Counted from the first letter of the stretch, positions 11,577-22,934 are shown. The stretch: 64,000 nt of DNA from Capillidium heterosporum (GCA_016630905.1 WBMQ01000010.1:1426001-1490000); one strand, 5' to 3'. Translations and numbers: made by a program. The notes: generated from the letters alone by a model not told the origin.

Positions 11577-11877
11577 TTAAATAGTAACAGAACCACCACC
11601 TTCAATAAAGATCTCGTTGACCTCCACATTTTTAAATGTATGTAAAACGTAAACCATGTTACCGTTGAAAAATGTATGAAAACTTCTAATGCGATCATGG
11701 ATCTTTGGGCGTACTAATCCAGCTAGTAAAAATTGGCCAGTGTAGGATCGGTGCCAATAAAAGGGGGACTTTACTTTACTTGGATCTACTTTCATCACCG
11801 AAAGTCATGTTAAAAGTCAGCATTGGGAAATTTTCAAACTTGCCTGATGGCACTATATAACAATTGGGGTAGAAAGG
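11577..11877 (-). pseudogene. Fragment of an unidentified minus-strand gene
   Basis: Two minus-strand segments look protein-like: about 11877-11790, with a PNCYIVPSGKFENFPMLTFN stretch, and the frame ending at TAA 11577, with SPFYWHRSYTGQFLLAGLV. A short intron-like gap (GTGATG...AAAG) could join them. The first part faintly recalls a secreted-hydrolase beta-strand region but has no diagnostic residue. No start codon was located, and the segment overlaps the presumed promoter of the mannosidase. It is probably a decayed remnant or a short exon pair. Confidence 0.25.
11854..11860 (+). promoter_or_regulatory. TATA-like box upstream of the mannosidase
   Basis: TATATAA lies 75 bases before the mannosidase ATG, in a suitable position for a core promoter element. 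Position and consensus are the only support. Confidence 0.4.
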
Positions 11878-11934
11878 AAGTTGTAGAGATCTGTTCTCTT
11901 AACTTCTTTATTGTTTTTACTATTCTTAATTAAT

Positions 11935-13365
11935 ATGAAGCTTTGCTTGTTAGCTTTAGTTTGCAGTGCAATTGTCTATTGCCAGACCAACCAGCAAGCC
12001 AATGCTGCTGACATATCCGCTTCGGAGCAATTGATTCGTAACGAAATTCGCAATGAGTTCAAGTTTATTTGGGACAGCTACGAGAAGCAAGCCTTTGGAA
12101 AGGATGAGATCAAGCCAGTCAGTGGGACTTTCAGTGACGACGCCTTAGGTGGGTGGGGTGTGACGTTGGTAGACAGTTTATCTACCCTGTATGTGATGGG
12201 GTTGAAAGATGAATTCAAACGAGCAACCGACTACGTCAAGAAGATCGATTTTACAGTAGGCAAAACTGCCACCTCCTTCTTCGAAGTAACTATCCGCTAC
12301 TTGGCCGGCTTAATCTCAGCTTACGACCTAAGTGGGGACGAAGACATCTTAGAAAAGGCGATCCAGCTGGCCGATGTCCTACTTTTAGACTTTAACTCAA
12401 CTTCCAAATTCCCTTACACTACATTTGACTTTGTAAATCACAAACCAATTGTTGAGGACGGCGCTTCATTGGCTAACGTCGGTTCCTGCCAACTTGAGTT
12501 TACTCGCCTAAGTATAATTACTGGAGATAATACATACAGGGATGCTGCCTTACATGTCTATCACAGGTTGCACGAGGTTGCTGGAGATACTGGATTATAT
12601 TACGCCGATACTAGTGTCAACAATGGCAACTTTACTTCTAAACAGTTGACGTTTGGTGCCCTAGGTGACTCATTCTTCGAATACCTCATCAAGCTGTACA
12701 TCATGCTAGGTCCTAATGATCCAACTCGTGGCCGCTACCTCCAAATGTTTAGTGACAGTATGGGTCCACTATTGGAGGATCTCATCAAGGACTGCGGTAA
12801 AAACAAGTGTATTGGGTACAACGACAGAAACGGCAGGTATGTGGCCTACACCCAGCATCTTCACTTCTTCATCACTGGTATGCTACTCCTAGGTAACGAT
12901 CATTTGCCTGGACGTAATTTGGATTCCATCGGCTACAGCCTTTTGGAGACCTTCAGTGCCATCTCAGCTAGTACGATTACTGGCCTAGCTCCTGAAGGTA
13001 CCCGCTTCAACACCGAAGGTACTTGGATCGCCAGCCCTTACAACGCCCTTCGCCCTGAACTTGCCGAATCTTTGTTTTACGCTTACCGTTACACTAAGGA
13101 TCCCAAATATCGCAAGCGTGCTTACAAACTGTTCAAAGGGTTCAAAACCTACTCCAAGGCTAAATACGGCTACGCCGAGTATCAAGATGTCACAAAAAAG
13201 AACCCAGACCCCAAAGAGGGCGAGCTACGTCAGGACTCCATGCCTTCATTTTTACTTGCTGAGACCTTCAAGTACCTCTATCTGGCTTTCACCGACGATA
13301 GTGTTATCAACTTGGAGGATTGGGTCTTCAACACGGAAGCCCACCCGTTTAGAATATCCAAATAA
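11935..13365 (+). CDS. Secreted class I alpha-1,2-mannosidase (GH47)
   Basis: One intronless frame of 476 aa from ATG 11935. Residues 1-16 form a cleavable signal peptide (MKLCLLALVCSAIVYC), so the enzyme is probably secreted or luminal rather than the usual type II membrane form. GH47 landmarks: GGWGVTLVDSLSTLYVMGL; FFEVTIRYLAGL (catalytic-type Glu117); GALGDSFFEYLIKLY (Asp245); ALRPELAESLFYAYR (Glu375); and WVFNTEAHPF, with the calcium-binding Thr at 467. Two Cys in the DCGKNKC loop may form a disulfide. The family trims alpha-1,2-linked mannose from N-glycans using calcium. Odd feature: the usual MESF before the LAET block reads MPSF (Pro437), replacing an acidic residue that normally lies in the substrate pocket. 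Most like soluble fungal mannosidases of about 500 aa. Confidence 0.95.
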   Translation: MKLCLLALVCSAIVYCQTNQQANAADISASEQLIRNEIRNEFKFIWDSYEKQAFGKDEIKPVSGTFSDDALGGWGVTLVDSLSTLYVMGLKDEFKRATDYVKKIDFTVGKTATSFFEVTIRYLAGLISAYDLSGDEDILEKAIQLADVLLLDFNSTSKFPYTTFDFVNHKPIVEDGASLANVGSCQLEFTRLSIITGDNTYRDAALHVYHRLHEVAGDTGLYYADTSVNNGNFTSKQLTFGALGDSFFEYLIKLYIMLGPNDPTRGRYLQMFSDSMGPLLEDLIKDCGKNKCIGYNDRNGRYVAYTQHLHFFITGMLLLGNDHLPGRNLDSIGYSLLETFSAISASTITGLAPEGTRFNTEGTWIASPYNALRPELAESLFYAYRYTKDPKYRKRAYKLFKGFKTYSKAKYGYAEYQDVTKKNPDPKEGELRQDSMPSFLLAETFKYLYLAFTDDSVINLEDWVFNTEAHPFRISK

Positions 13366-14478
13366 ATTTTTTAGTTTGATTATATGATCTTGCTTATATG
13401 ATAATTTTGAAATATAGAATGTGTTTTATTGATCTATACTATCGGCTCCAGTCCTGTTTCAGTCTATTAAACTCTTATATTTAAAGCTGAAGTGTATGGT
13501 AAATCGGAATTGTGGAGATGATGGAATTTATATAGCTGTATAATCATAGATTAGTATAAATATATATTTATAGAGGTAATGATATTGAAAATTATTGCTT
13601 ACTTTTCCTTAAGCATATTTTCAAGGTACTTTTAACACTTATGTTCAAATAAAGGTATTATGGAGGCAATTATACTGTAGTAGAATTTTAGTTTAGATTG
13701 GTTGCTGGAAATACAACGAGATTTTATCTTATACTTGCAATTATAGCAATATTGTGTTGTGAAATATGCTGTGGTCAATTAAGCCTACCTTTGTCAACCC
13801 TGATGAATGGCTAATTGACTGGGTCTTGAAATACCTAGCTTGTCTTCAAACACATTATTCTATTCAATGACTCTCATTGATTGTAAATAATAAAGTTATC
13901 TCAGCTTTGAAGCTCTTGACTACATATTAAAGTATACGATATCTAACCCAACTTACCTTTGTCCAGATTGTAATAATGAAGGGTAGCTAACTCCTTGTAG
14001 CCTTCCTTCAATGGAATGTTGTTAAAATGATTGATAAAGCCTTGCTAGATCCGGATTAACTCATGGTATATTGGACTTTGGGCTCTGGGGAATTTATTAA
14101 AACAGAATATGATAAGTGGCTTTCCATCACATAAATATCTTTAATCTATTAGTATATGGTATTGACTGATACTATATAATAAGCTAAAATCAAGAGCAAA
14201 AGGTTAAACCATTTCCATTAATTTAGAATTGCCAGCTACCTTTCCAAAGTATACTTCATATGTATATGGCAATGGCGTATAATAGATATCAAGGTATATG
14301 TTTACAGTCTATTCTTGAAAGCTCTAAAAATTGAAACGAAATCGATCAAACTTAACACTTGCAGAAATGTAAGCTAAACCAATTTGGTCATTTCTGTTTG
14401 GATTTCAATTGGACTAAAATTTTGGTAATTGTTTGAAAAAGCATTTTGGACAAACAATTTTTTTAGCCAACTCAGAAT
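13366..14478. other. AT-rich intergenic spacer
   Basis: About 1.1 kb without a supported gene. A possible 5'-UTR intron for NAN1 (GTAATT...TTTTTTAG, about 14425-14465) lies at its right end; the rest shows no recognisable feature. Confidence 0.5.
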
Positions 14479-17083
14479 ATGGAAGATTTGCAAGCCTACA
14501 AGTACACATACAATCTAGATCAGGCGTTCGACTTCCCAACTTACTCCGATATACAGTCAGAACAACATCTTGTTGCCTTTGAAGAAAACGGTGCAAGTTT
14601 ACTCTGCCAAGACAAAGTCTTTGATACGAGAGAAAAAGATTGCCAAATCCTCGCGAATTAATGCTGTAGCTGTCCTTCCCAGGAACAACAAGGTAACAAA
14701 TTTTTATATTTATAAATTAAAATTTTTTAGGTTGTTGTTGGTTCATTTGACGGATGGTTTTATTTTTACAACCAGTTCAACAATGCCGTTGAAAAGGAGT
14801 TTGAGATCCCTTGCCAAAAGTTACTTTCTATACATACGACAGCAGCTTCACCCGACAGCTTCTACGCCACCCTAAAAATGAAGGAGGATTGCTACGAAGT
14901 TTTGCACCTAAGCATCAACCTCAAATTTACTAGCAGTCCTAAAGTGAAGAAGCATAATCTAACAGAGAGCTTACGGTCGAAAGGAATTAACCTGGTCAAC
15001 ATCTTTACTTTCGATAAAGAGATAGCTTGTGTTGTGCATTCGACTATACCCAACTGTGTAATCGTCTCAGAGACCAAGAATGTGACTTTCAACTTCCATA
15101 TGCTCAACTCTGCAGAGGATAGGATTGAAAATTTCGAATTTGAAGGTCCTAAAGTCTACAAGCATTTTAGCACTATGGCCATCCACCCAACTGAACCCAT
15201 TTTAGCTGTCAGTACCCGTAGCTCGGAAATTTTTTTATTCAAATGGAGTCGCACACAGAACAACAAGCTCATCTTTGACAGAAATCCCGAACTTAAAAGC
15301 TGGCATTCGCACGGTGTCGGTTCACTATGTTTCACACCTGATGGTATGAATCTTTTATCCGGTGGTACTGAAGGGTCGTTGGTTAGCTGGCGTTTAGGAA
15401 GCAACAACAATATCATTCTTCCTCGTTTACGTGGTAAGATATCTGGAATCGCTTGTAGCCAAGATCAACTGCGCTATGCCCTAAGACACACGGATGGCTC
15501 AATGTCCCTTATCAACTCAGTCAACATGCAACTTGGTTCTGAAATCGTTGGTTTGATTAAAACGCCATCAACCTTTGAGCCCAAGTACGACCCTAATACC
15601 AACGCGCTAGTTATCTCTGGTTCCCCAGGCTTGGTTAGCTTCTTCTGCTTAAAGCGACGTACTGTCAAAGAAATGGAAATTCAACCCGAACTTAATCGAG
15701 TTAACGACGAGTTTTACTCTCCCCAATGCCAGCGTGGCTGCCATCGGTACCAACCAACTAGCCTTTGCCACCTCGTTGAAGCGTAATGATGACCAGAGTG
15801 GTCATTATTTGGAGCCTAGCCTTAAGATCTTCGCCTTGAATTTCACCTCCAAGAAGTACACCTTGCTGACTGAGATTCGAAACGCCCACAGTAGCCCGAT
15901 CGTCGACCTCAAGTTTATCAACGACAACCAATTGATCAGCTTAAGCCAAGACGGAGTTTTTAAGGTATGGCTACGCGATGTTAATGCTGTTGATGAAATC
16001 AATTGGGCCTGCAGCTTGTCACACCACTTCGAAATTGCACCCAAGTCTTTCAGCCTAAGTTATGATCGATCAACCATCGTCGTCAACTACGGTCAGAAAC
16101 TTGCTTTGCTTAGCGGTAAAGACCTCAGCTGGATCCAGTACCTGGCATACCCACCAGCCGGCACTATACTTGGTGCCCACTTTTTGCCAGGCTCCACTTA
16201 CCTCGTTGCTATCACCAAAACTTATGTTCTAGTCTTTGACCTTGTCACTGGATTACTGTCCTGGGAATATGCCCTGCAACCGACTCCCGACATGGACCCC
16301 AAGATAGTCATCCACCATAACGGCTTATTTTCCATTACCCGCTCCAACCAAGTCAGCTCAGACAAAAGCTCGGCCAATTTAACCTACGACCTGTTGACCT
16401 TCTCCCCTAAAAGTTCCAAGCCCATCACTCAATCCAAGTTACCCTTCCTACCCATTTCCATCATCAAAGTTGAAGAACCTACCTCTACTGACAAAACTGT
16501 CAGTTCTAAAAATGCCAATGTTTTGGAAGATCTCATCCTGCTAGGCCCCAAGAATTCAACATTTATTCTTTCGAGTTTTGACCAGTCGCCCAACATCTTT
16601 AAAGCCGAGAAGGAATCTACGACCAAAACCACTACCGACAAGTCTGACTTGGCCTCCCATCCTGAGGCCCAATCTGGTTCTACTGAGTCGCTCCACTCCC
16701 ATACCAATTTGGGCAAAGCTGTTGTGAGCTTGAACCTTGGTGACAGCTTCAACTCCAACTTGAAATTGGCCAGTCACATCGCCCCTCCTGTAGGTGCTCT
16801 CCTTACCGACTTTGTCTTATCAGCCATGCTGCCATCTATCAAAAATGAGAAGAGTGGTAAGGGATCTTCGAACCAGTACATTCAGAAGTTGGAATTGGGG
16901 TTGAAGTTGAATAATCCAGTTTTAGCTGATGGGGATGAATCTTTGCCCATTAGCAAGGGACAGGTAGTTGAGGATCTGGAGACTTTACGATCTGTCTTCA
17001 GCTTGCAGGCTAAGGAGATTGGTAGCAAAGTCAACGGTAAGCAGTCGGGTAAGAAGAACGGTCCTGTTAAGAGTAAGGATTAG
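14479..17083 (+). CDS. NAN1: U3 snoRNP WD40 protein Nan1/Utp17 (WDR75), with apparent frame breaks
   Basis: A WD40 protein read from exons ending 14692 and starting 14731 (intron 14693-14730). The order is: SQLTPIYSQNNILLPLKKTV and VQVYSAKT (first blade), VVVGSFDGWFYFYNQ, HGVGSLCFTPDGMNLLSGG with EGSLVSWRLG, then HSSPIVDLKFINDNQLISLS with DGVFKVWLRD, and a long Ser/Thr-rich tail ending at TAG 17083. This layout (two propellers plus tail) fits WDR75/Nan1, a component of the t-UTP complex needed for rDNA transcription and 18S rRNA processing in the nucleolus. Two problems: the ATG at 14479 is one base out of frame with the first blade, and the frame ending 15786 must shift by one base near 15722 (TCTCCCCAATG) to enter the frame ending 17083. 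Homology continues across both, so sequencing error or recent damage is likelier than two genes. Confidence 0.8.
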
Positions 17084-18262
17084 AGTTTTGAGTTGCCTTT
17101 TGTAGAGATGGAGTGGTATGATTCCTCCTCTCTCTGTGTTCGATCGGTGGATAGTAGCTTTGTACTTGGATCTTCTATTTAGTTCCGTACATTAAAATAT
17201 AGATTATGCTAGTCTTTTTGAGTTCAGAATCCTATATAGATAGCTGCTACCATTATTTTAGTTTATATTGTGAGTTAATTTTTTGAAATGGTAGTGTACT
17301 TTTTTTGTAATTAGGTGTATAGGGTTTCTTTCAACTCCTACTGCTTTACTGTAGAATTTTTATACTATTTTATTTTATCTCACTACTGTTGTAGTGATTC
17401 CTGTCTTTTAAGTTAAAGATATCAACTACATATAAGTTCACTAAACCCTCAACTAACCTTACTCTAACCTCCAACTTAATCTTGGAGTGTGGGTATATAT
17501 TCTGCTTTAGAAGTAGAAGGCTTTCTTTTATATTCTTAGCAAATGCTTCTTAATATACTTATATTTTAGCTTACTATATACTCCTATCTAAATAACCTAA
17601 TGTTAAATATATCCATTCAAGGTGTAGTTGCAGTATATATTTAGTAAACCTAGCTATAGTATATTTTTGATGCTATGCTTACTAATCCAACTTGTACAAG
17701 GCTAAAAGAAGAGTGGATGTTACTTGAAAGAGCCGAACAATACCAACCCTTGTTAGAATGGCTAACTATGATCCTTGTTAAATCTAATGTGATGCTGCAA
17801 ATTACATAATGAGTAAGGAGATGTTTCATAGATGATCACAATCTTAGATTAGATCCAATTTTGTTGATAAGATTCAGAAATCTATTTAAAATTTGCATCT
17901 ACAGCCAATAATCACACGCTAGTGCTCTTTGTTAATTCGTCCAGATTTATCCTTGCGCTCAAACGCATCTGAAAGCTTGATTTCAAATCCCATTTTTGGC
18001 GCATCCATTTAAAGGCTATTAAATCTAATGCTGCTTAATCTTCATTCGCTGCATCAACAAGTTTATTCCAAAAACCTGTTTCCAAGGGTTGCTGGTAAGT
18101 TTCAATCAACAAATGATAGCAGTAGCTGATTGAGATGATAGTACTTTGATTCGTACTTCAATAGGTTCAAAGGGGAAGAAAACAAAGTACACTGATAAAC
18201 AAGCTTAGAAATACGTTTCACCCACAATCAAAATCAAGATCTAATTGATATCCATCAAAAGG
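17084..18262. other. Intergenic spacer upstream of ferritin
   Basis: About 1.2 kb with no supported gene. Several GATA/TGATAA-type hexamers occur before the ferritin TATA box (for example near 18192), which might suit iron-responsive GATA factors, but such short motifs are expected by chance in AT-rich DNA. Confidence 0.45.
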
Positions 18263-18269
18263 TATAAAA
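18263..18269 (+). promoter_or_regulatory. TATA box of the ferritin gene
   Basis: TATAAAA in the context GGTATAAAAGCC, 61 bases before the ferritin start codon, with a C/A-rich leader (CAACTCAACTCAACTC) between. This is a good core promoter match for a highly expressed gene. No CAGTGN-loop iron-responsive element hairpin is visible in the leader. Confidence 0.6.
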
Positions 18270-18329
18270 GCCGGTTGATTGCAAACTTGATACCTCTCTG
18301 TACAAACTCAACTCAACTCAGCTCTCAAA

Positions 18330-18901
18330 ATGTCTTCAGCATTATCGCGCCAAAACTTCTCCACCTCCTCTGAGGAATCCTTAAATGACCAGATCAACAT
18401 GGAACAGCGTGCCTCCTTAGTCTACGCCTCCATGGCTGCCTACTTTGGCCGTGACAGTGTATCTCTGCCTGGCCTCGAGAAATTCTTTACCAAGTCGTCG
18501 GAAGAGGTAAAAGTAAAATATGGATTAACTACTAACACTACCAATAGGAATCCGAGCACGCCTTCAAGCTCATCAAGTACCAGAACAAGCGTGGTGGCCG
18601 TGTCATCTTGCAAGCCATCGAAGGTCCTGAAACCGAATGGAAGTCGGCCAAGAACGCCATTGAAGCCGCCTTGCAGTTGGAGAAGGACGTCAACCGTTCG
18701 TTATTGAACTTACACAAGGTCGCCGAAGAATCCAATGACCCTCAGATGACCGATTACCTCGAAGGTGAGTTCCTCAAGGAGCAGGTCGATGCCATCAAGC
18801 AACTGTCTGGATATGTCACTCAGCTTAATCTTGTTGGTGGTGACGGCTTAGGTCTCTACCTATGGGATCGTGAGTTGCTCCGTTCTTTGGAGGAAAACTA
18901 A
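18330..18901 (+). CDS. Ferritin heavy chain (ferroxidase type)
   Basis: Two exons, 18330-18506 and 18548-18901, give 176 aa, the normal ferritin subunit length. The four-helix-bundle landmarks are intact: MEQRASLVYASMAAYF, ESEHAFKLIKYQNKRGGRV, LQLEKDVNRSLLNLHKVA and FLKEQVDAIKQLSGYV. The ferroxidase residues align as Glu25, Tyr32, Glu60, His63, Glu104 and Gln138, so this is an H-type subunit that oxidises Fe(II) and stores iron in the 24-mer shell. There is no obvious signal or mitochondrial leader, so it is probably cytosolic. GC content is the highest in the window's left half, suggesting strong expression. Ferritin is absent from most Dikarya but known in early-diverging fungi. Confidence 0.96.
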
Positions 18902-19850
18902 CTTTCTGATTTTAACTCTTATTTATATCTCAAGTAAAATTTGTCCTTATGCTCTTTGTAGATCGATAGTATAATTGTCGGTATTCACTTCTTTACAACC
19001 ATTTTTGTCTTGTTTCGTACCCTACATTAGCCTTTGATTTATAGACTATCTTTTGCTGAAATGCATTTAGCCCCACGTTGTGAGCAATATAGCTACTCCT
19101 TTTTAGTATATCAGCAACAACGTATATTCTATTTTCATTCTACAATAAAGCTAAAGACCTGCAACTAACAAATGTGTCGCTGAATATCAGACTTTTTGAT
19201 GAAAAATGCTTTTTTATACAGGACATTTATCTTTGCATGACATATCGATATCTGCACTATATTTCTATCTTATAGCCTATATAAGTTGAGATTATACTTA
19301 CAGTTGAATGTAACTTGATTTTAGTGTGTTTTAACTATACCTGCTATAAATGCTTGAGTTGTAGGTTGCAAGTGAGATGATACCCAATGCCTTTACAAAG
19401 CAGAAACACTAGTATACTTATCTAGTTTATAGGTAGCAAGCTTTCAAGTATACTAAGGCTTCAAAGCAACCTGTAGCCAATATAACCAAAGTTTACCTAT
19501 CTCAATTAAATCCATGACAATCTACAAAGTATTTCCATCAGTTGAATCAAAAATAAATTTGATCTAAACTCGAATTCTCCAAAGTGTAGCTTGTTGTATT
19601 GTAGCTGCTCCTCAATACAATCTAATATAGACGTGGCAAACTAATAGTTTGTTATGAATTAGTATCTAGCAATGCTGTATTAATTAAAGAAAAGTGACAT
19701 ATGCGATCAAAAGTATGAAGCTAACTTGCAAAAAATAATTAGACTAAAGTAACTAAAATAGAGCATCGAATTCATGAATCTAAAAATACGAGTAGATATA
19801 AAGAATGTGAATAAAACTTTATTAAATAGCATAGCAATAAATAATATAGA
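18902..19850. other. AT-rich intergenic spacer
   Basis: About 950 bases between convergent genes; stops in all frames and no recognisable RNA or repeat. Confidence 0.55.
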
Positions 19851-20175
19851 TTAGTTACCCCTATAAAACCTAGAAGTAAGATGGGCCTCCTTCAATATTC
19901 GATTGATTTCGACGTAGTTATGATTAGAATCAAGCTGTTGATCAGCATGGGAAGTTTCTCTTTCTGCGGATAAATATATCTTTCTGTTTAAAAACATTAA
20001 ATTAAAAACTATATAAATGAAAGTACCCGTTGAAGCCGCCTGAATAGTTGAATGCACCCAAATGCTTTACTTTCTTTAAGTTGGAATGATGGTCAAGTTG
20101 GTCGGAAGTTAAAACCAATTCGCTAAACTGCTTTTCCAATTGATGGTCCTCCATGTAGCTTCTCTTCGATGCCAT
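19851..20175 (-). CDS. Small unknown two-exon protein (93 aa)
   Basis: Exons 20175-20027 and 19983-19851 on the minus strand join in phase through a 43-nt GT-AG intron ending TTTAAACAG. The product begins MASKRSYMEDHQLEKQFSEL, contains HLGAFNYSGGFNG at the junction and ends HLTSRFYRGN. It is hydrophilic, with no signal, membrane segment or known motif. The clean intron, the ATG and the phase match argue that it is real. An upstream minus-strand frame with ATG about 20283 overlaps in another frame and may be leader sequence. Family unknown. Confidence 0.6.
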
Positions 20176-20696
20176 AAGTTGCTGATAAATTTTGGGTTGA
20201 AGTCTTGAACAAGGAAAATAACTTGGGCTTGGTTTGGTGAAAAGTATACGTAGTTGAGCTGAGTTCTTGGAAAATTTTCCATTTTTGGATTGGGCAGATT
20301 GGCAGCGAATGGTAGTGGATTCTAAGTTGGAAATATAGGTGTAAATTGCTTTGTAGAAACTATAAGCACTTGTAGATTACCTACAACAAACATATTTACT
20401 TACTGAATAGATATGAGTCATTAAGCAAGAGAGTATACGCTGTTTTACTGGTAGGCAGGTGTAAGCGATATAGGCTTTATGTGTTCAGATTTCGGATCAA
20501 AGTAAGCCTTTAATGCAGTTTACTGGCACTATCCATCAATCTGCATTTCTATTACTAACTACCATTGGCTATTAGTGAAGGCTTTCCAATTACAGTTTAG
20601 CTTTATATCTCAAGCTTTTTGTAAAGACTGCAAAATTTTGCAACCTTGAAATTGATTCTTATCACAAATCAAAATTTTACTTTTTGTACAAGAAGC
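20176..20696. other. Divergent promoter region
   Basis: About 520 bases between the small minus-strand gene and eIF2B-epsilon, which are transcribed away from each other. It should hold both promoters; no clear TATA box is seen. Confidence 0.5.
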
Positions 20697-22934
20697 ATGA
20701 GCAAGAAAGAGAAGATAGTCAAAAAAGACAACAAGAACCTACTCAAGGAAGAGGAGGAGAAGCTTCAAGCCGTCTTACTAGCCGATTCATTCGATACCAA
20801 GTTACTCCCACTTACCCTCGACAAACCTCGATCCTTACTCAATGTTTGCAATTTGCCATTAATAGAGTACAGTTTGGAGATGCTAATAAAGTCGCAAGTA
20901 CAAGAGATTTTCATAGTTGCTTGTTACCAAGCTGAAAAGATCAAGAATTACATCAAGTAACTTTTTTGCAAAATTTCCAAGGTATTAAATGTTAAAAGCA
21001 ATTCGAAATGGACCAAATTTGGTTCCTCGGTAACCGTAACTGTCATTATAACCCAACAACTTTTATCGGTAGGCGATGCTTTACGTGAAATCGATCGACT
21101 TTCTATCATTCGCTCCGATTTTATTTTGCTTTCTGGCGATGTAGTCTCCAATATGAATCTGCAAAGTGCTATCGAAGCTCACAAGTACTTTATTTAACTT
21201 TTGTTTTATATTAACTTTATTCCCAGAGCTCGTAAGGTTAGCAATCCTAGTGCCATCATGACTATGATTGTAAAGCCATCTTCTTTAACTCATCCAACTC
21301 GTACTCCTGATAGCGACCCTGTTTACGTTTTAGATGCAGATACCCACGAATGCCTTTACTACGAACCTTCGAACGCTTATCCTCAATCAACTGAGATTTC
21401 AATTCCTTTAGAGACCATCGATTCCAAGGCTAAAGGTCAAGATTTGGAGATTCGCAATGACCTTGTAGATTGCTACATCGATATTTGTTCTGTCGAAGTG
21501 CCTGCCCTATTTACCGAAAATTTCGACTATCAAGACTTGCGGAAAGATTTCGTCTACGGTGTTCTAACCTCGGATCTACTGGGGAAATCCATTCATTGTC
21601 ACGTCATCGATAAATTCTACGCCTCTCGTGTCTCGGGACCAAAGCTGTACGCTGCTGTATCTCTTGACATTATGGGTAGATGGACTTACCCCCTAGTTCC
21701 CGATTCCAATCTGCTAGGAAATACCAGTTATACCTACGACCGACGTCAGATATATAAAGAGGAAGGCGTCGACCTGGCTCGCTCCTGTGTCCTTGAGCGC
21801 CGCGTCGTCGTTGGTGAAGGTTCCCGAATCGGTGCCCACTCCAAGTTGATCGACTGTGTCATTGGAAGAAACTGTACGATTGGAGATAACGTTCGTCTTA
21901 ATCAAGCTTTCCTTTCCGATGGAGTAACTATCGAAAATGGCTGCTCCATCGATACAGCCATCATAGGTAACGCCGTAAAGGTACTAGCTGGCGTCACCAT
22001 AAATAAGGGATGTATTGTCGCTGATGCATGCCAAATTGGCCCTGATGTCACTATTCCCGCCTATACGAAGCTTACTTTGGGTAGCACTGATGATTCCGGA
22101 TCAAGCTCTCCTTACGGTAACAATATTGAAGTCTACGAAGATATCCTCAGTGATGACGGTGAAGATTCTGATGAAGAGTCGGACAATAAGAACACTAAAC
22201 ACAACTTCCTACTTACACAACTTGCTCGTGAATGGAGTGATCTTTCGCCAATTGTAGCTGAAGAAGATATCCTAACTGACAAAAGTGACGCTGAAGAAAG
22301 TGAGGAAGAAGTCAATGAAGAAGATGAAGAAGATCGTAGAGCTCAGGAGTTTGAAAGGGAGGCTAAGTCGACCGTTGAGCGTGCTATTAAGGAAGGTCTC
22401 TCTATAGATAATGCTGTTTTAGAACTGACGTCGCTACGCATGTCGTACAACGCTCAATTTATTCAAGTCAGAGAATCGATTATCCCCCAGCTTTTAGCCT
22501 ACTTGGATAAAAGTAAGCCCTTGAGTGTGGGTATCAGCCAGCTGTTTGAAAGATGGGCCCCTCTAATTGCCAAGTTTACCATCAGCGAATATGATATGGT
22601 CGATGCTATCGACATATTTATGGTGCTTTTTTATATCCTAATATCTATCTAACCAAAATTAGGCCAGTTGTGCTGACACCCCATCCCCTACTAAGATGTT
22701 CCCGTTAGGGTTGAAATGTCTTTATGATCTCGATGTCATATCGGAAGATGCCATTTTGCAGTGGTATGAAAATGACGAGATTGATCGCCTAGAGGACCGT
22801 GAAACTGATTATAGGAAACTGAGAGCTTCGGTAAGTTGAGTTTTTTGACTAGCTGTTAATTTGATTTTTATTTTTAGGTGAAACCGTTCGTAGATTGGTT
22901 GGTAGAAGCTGAAGAGGACTCGGACTCCGATTAA
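20697..22934 (+). CDS. GCD6: Translation initiation factor eIF2B subunit epsilon (Gcd6)
   Basis: Five exons, 20697-20956, 20999-21184, 21227-22622, 22663-22830 and 22878-22934, give 688 aa, close to yeast Gcd6. The N-terminus is a nucleotidyltransferase-like domain: LQAVLLADSFDTKLLPLTLD, RSLLNVCNLPLIEYSLEML, LSVGDALREI and FILLSGDVVSNMNL. Next is a left-handed beta-helix of hexapeptide repeats (RRVVVGEGSRIGAHSKLIDC, IGRNCTIGDNV), an acidic linker (residues about 455-510), and a C-terminal W2/HEAT domain ending LKCLYDLDVISEDAIL and FVDWLVEAEEDSDSD, the aromatic/acidic boxes that contact eIF2. Epsilon is the catalytic guanine-nucleotide exchange subunit acting on eIF2 in the cytosol. The third 5' splice site is GTGCTT, which is weak. 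The gene looks intact. Confidence 0.95.

Noticed and set aside
14878-15786. Treating the 302-codon and 449-codon WD frames as two genes
   Set aside because: The first ends in an out-of-frame tail and the second lacks a real start; WD40 homology runs across the junction, so one gene with a one-base break is more likely.
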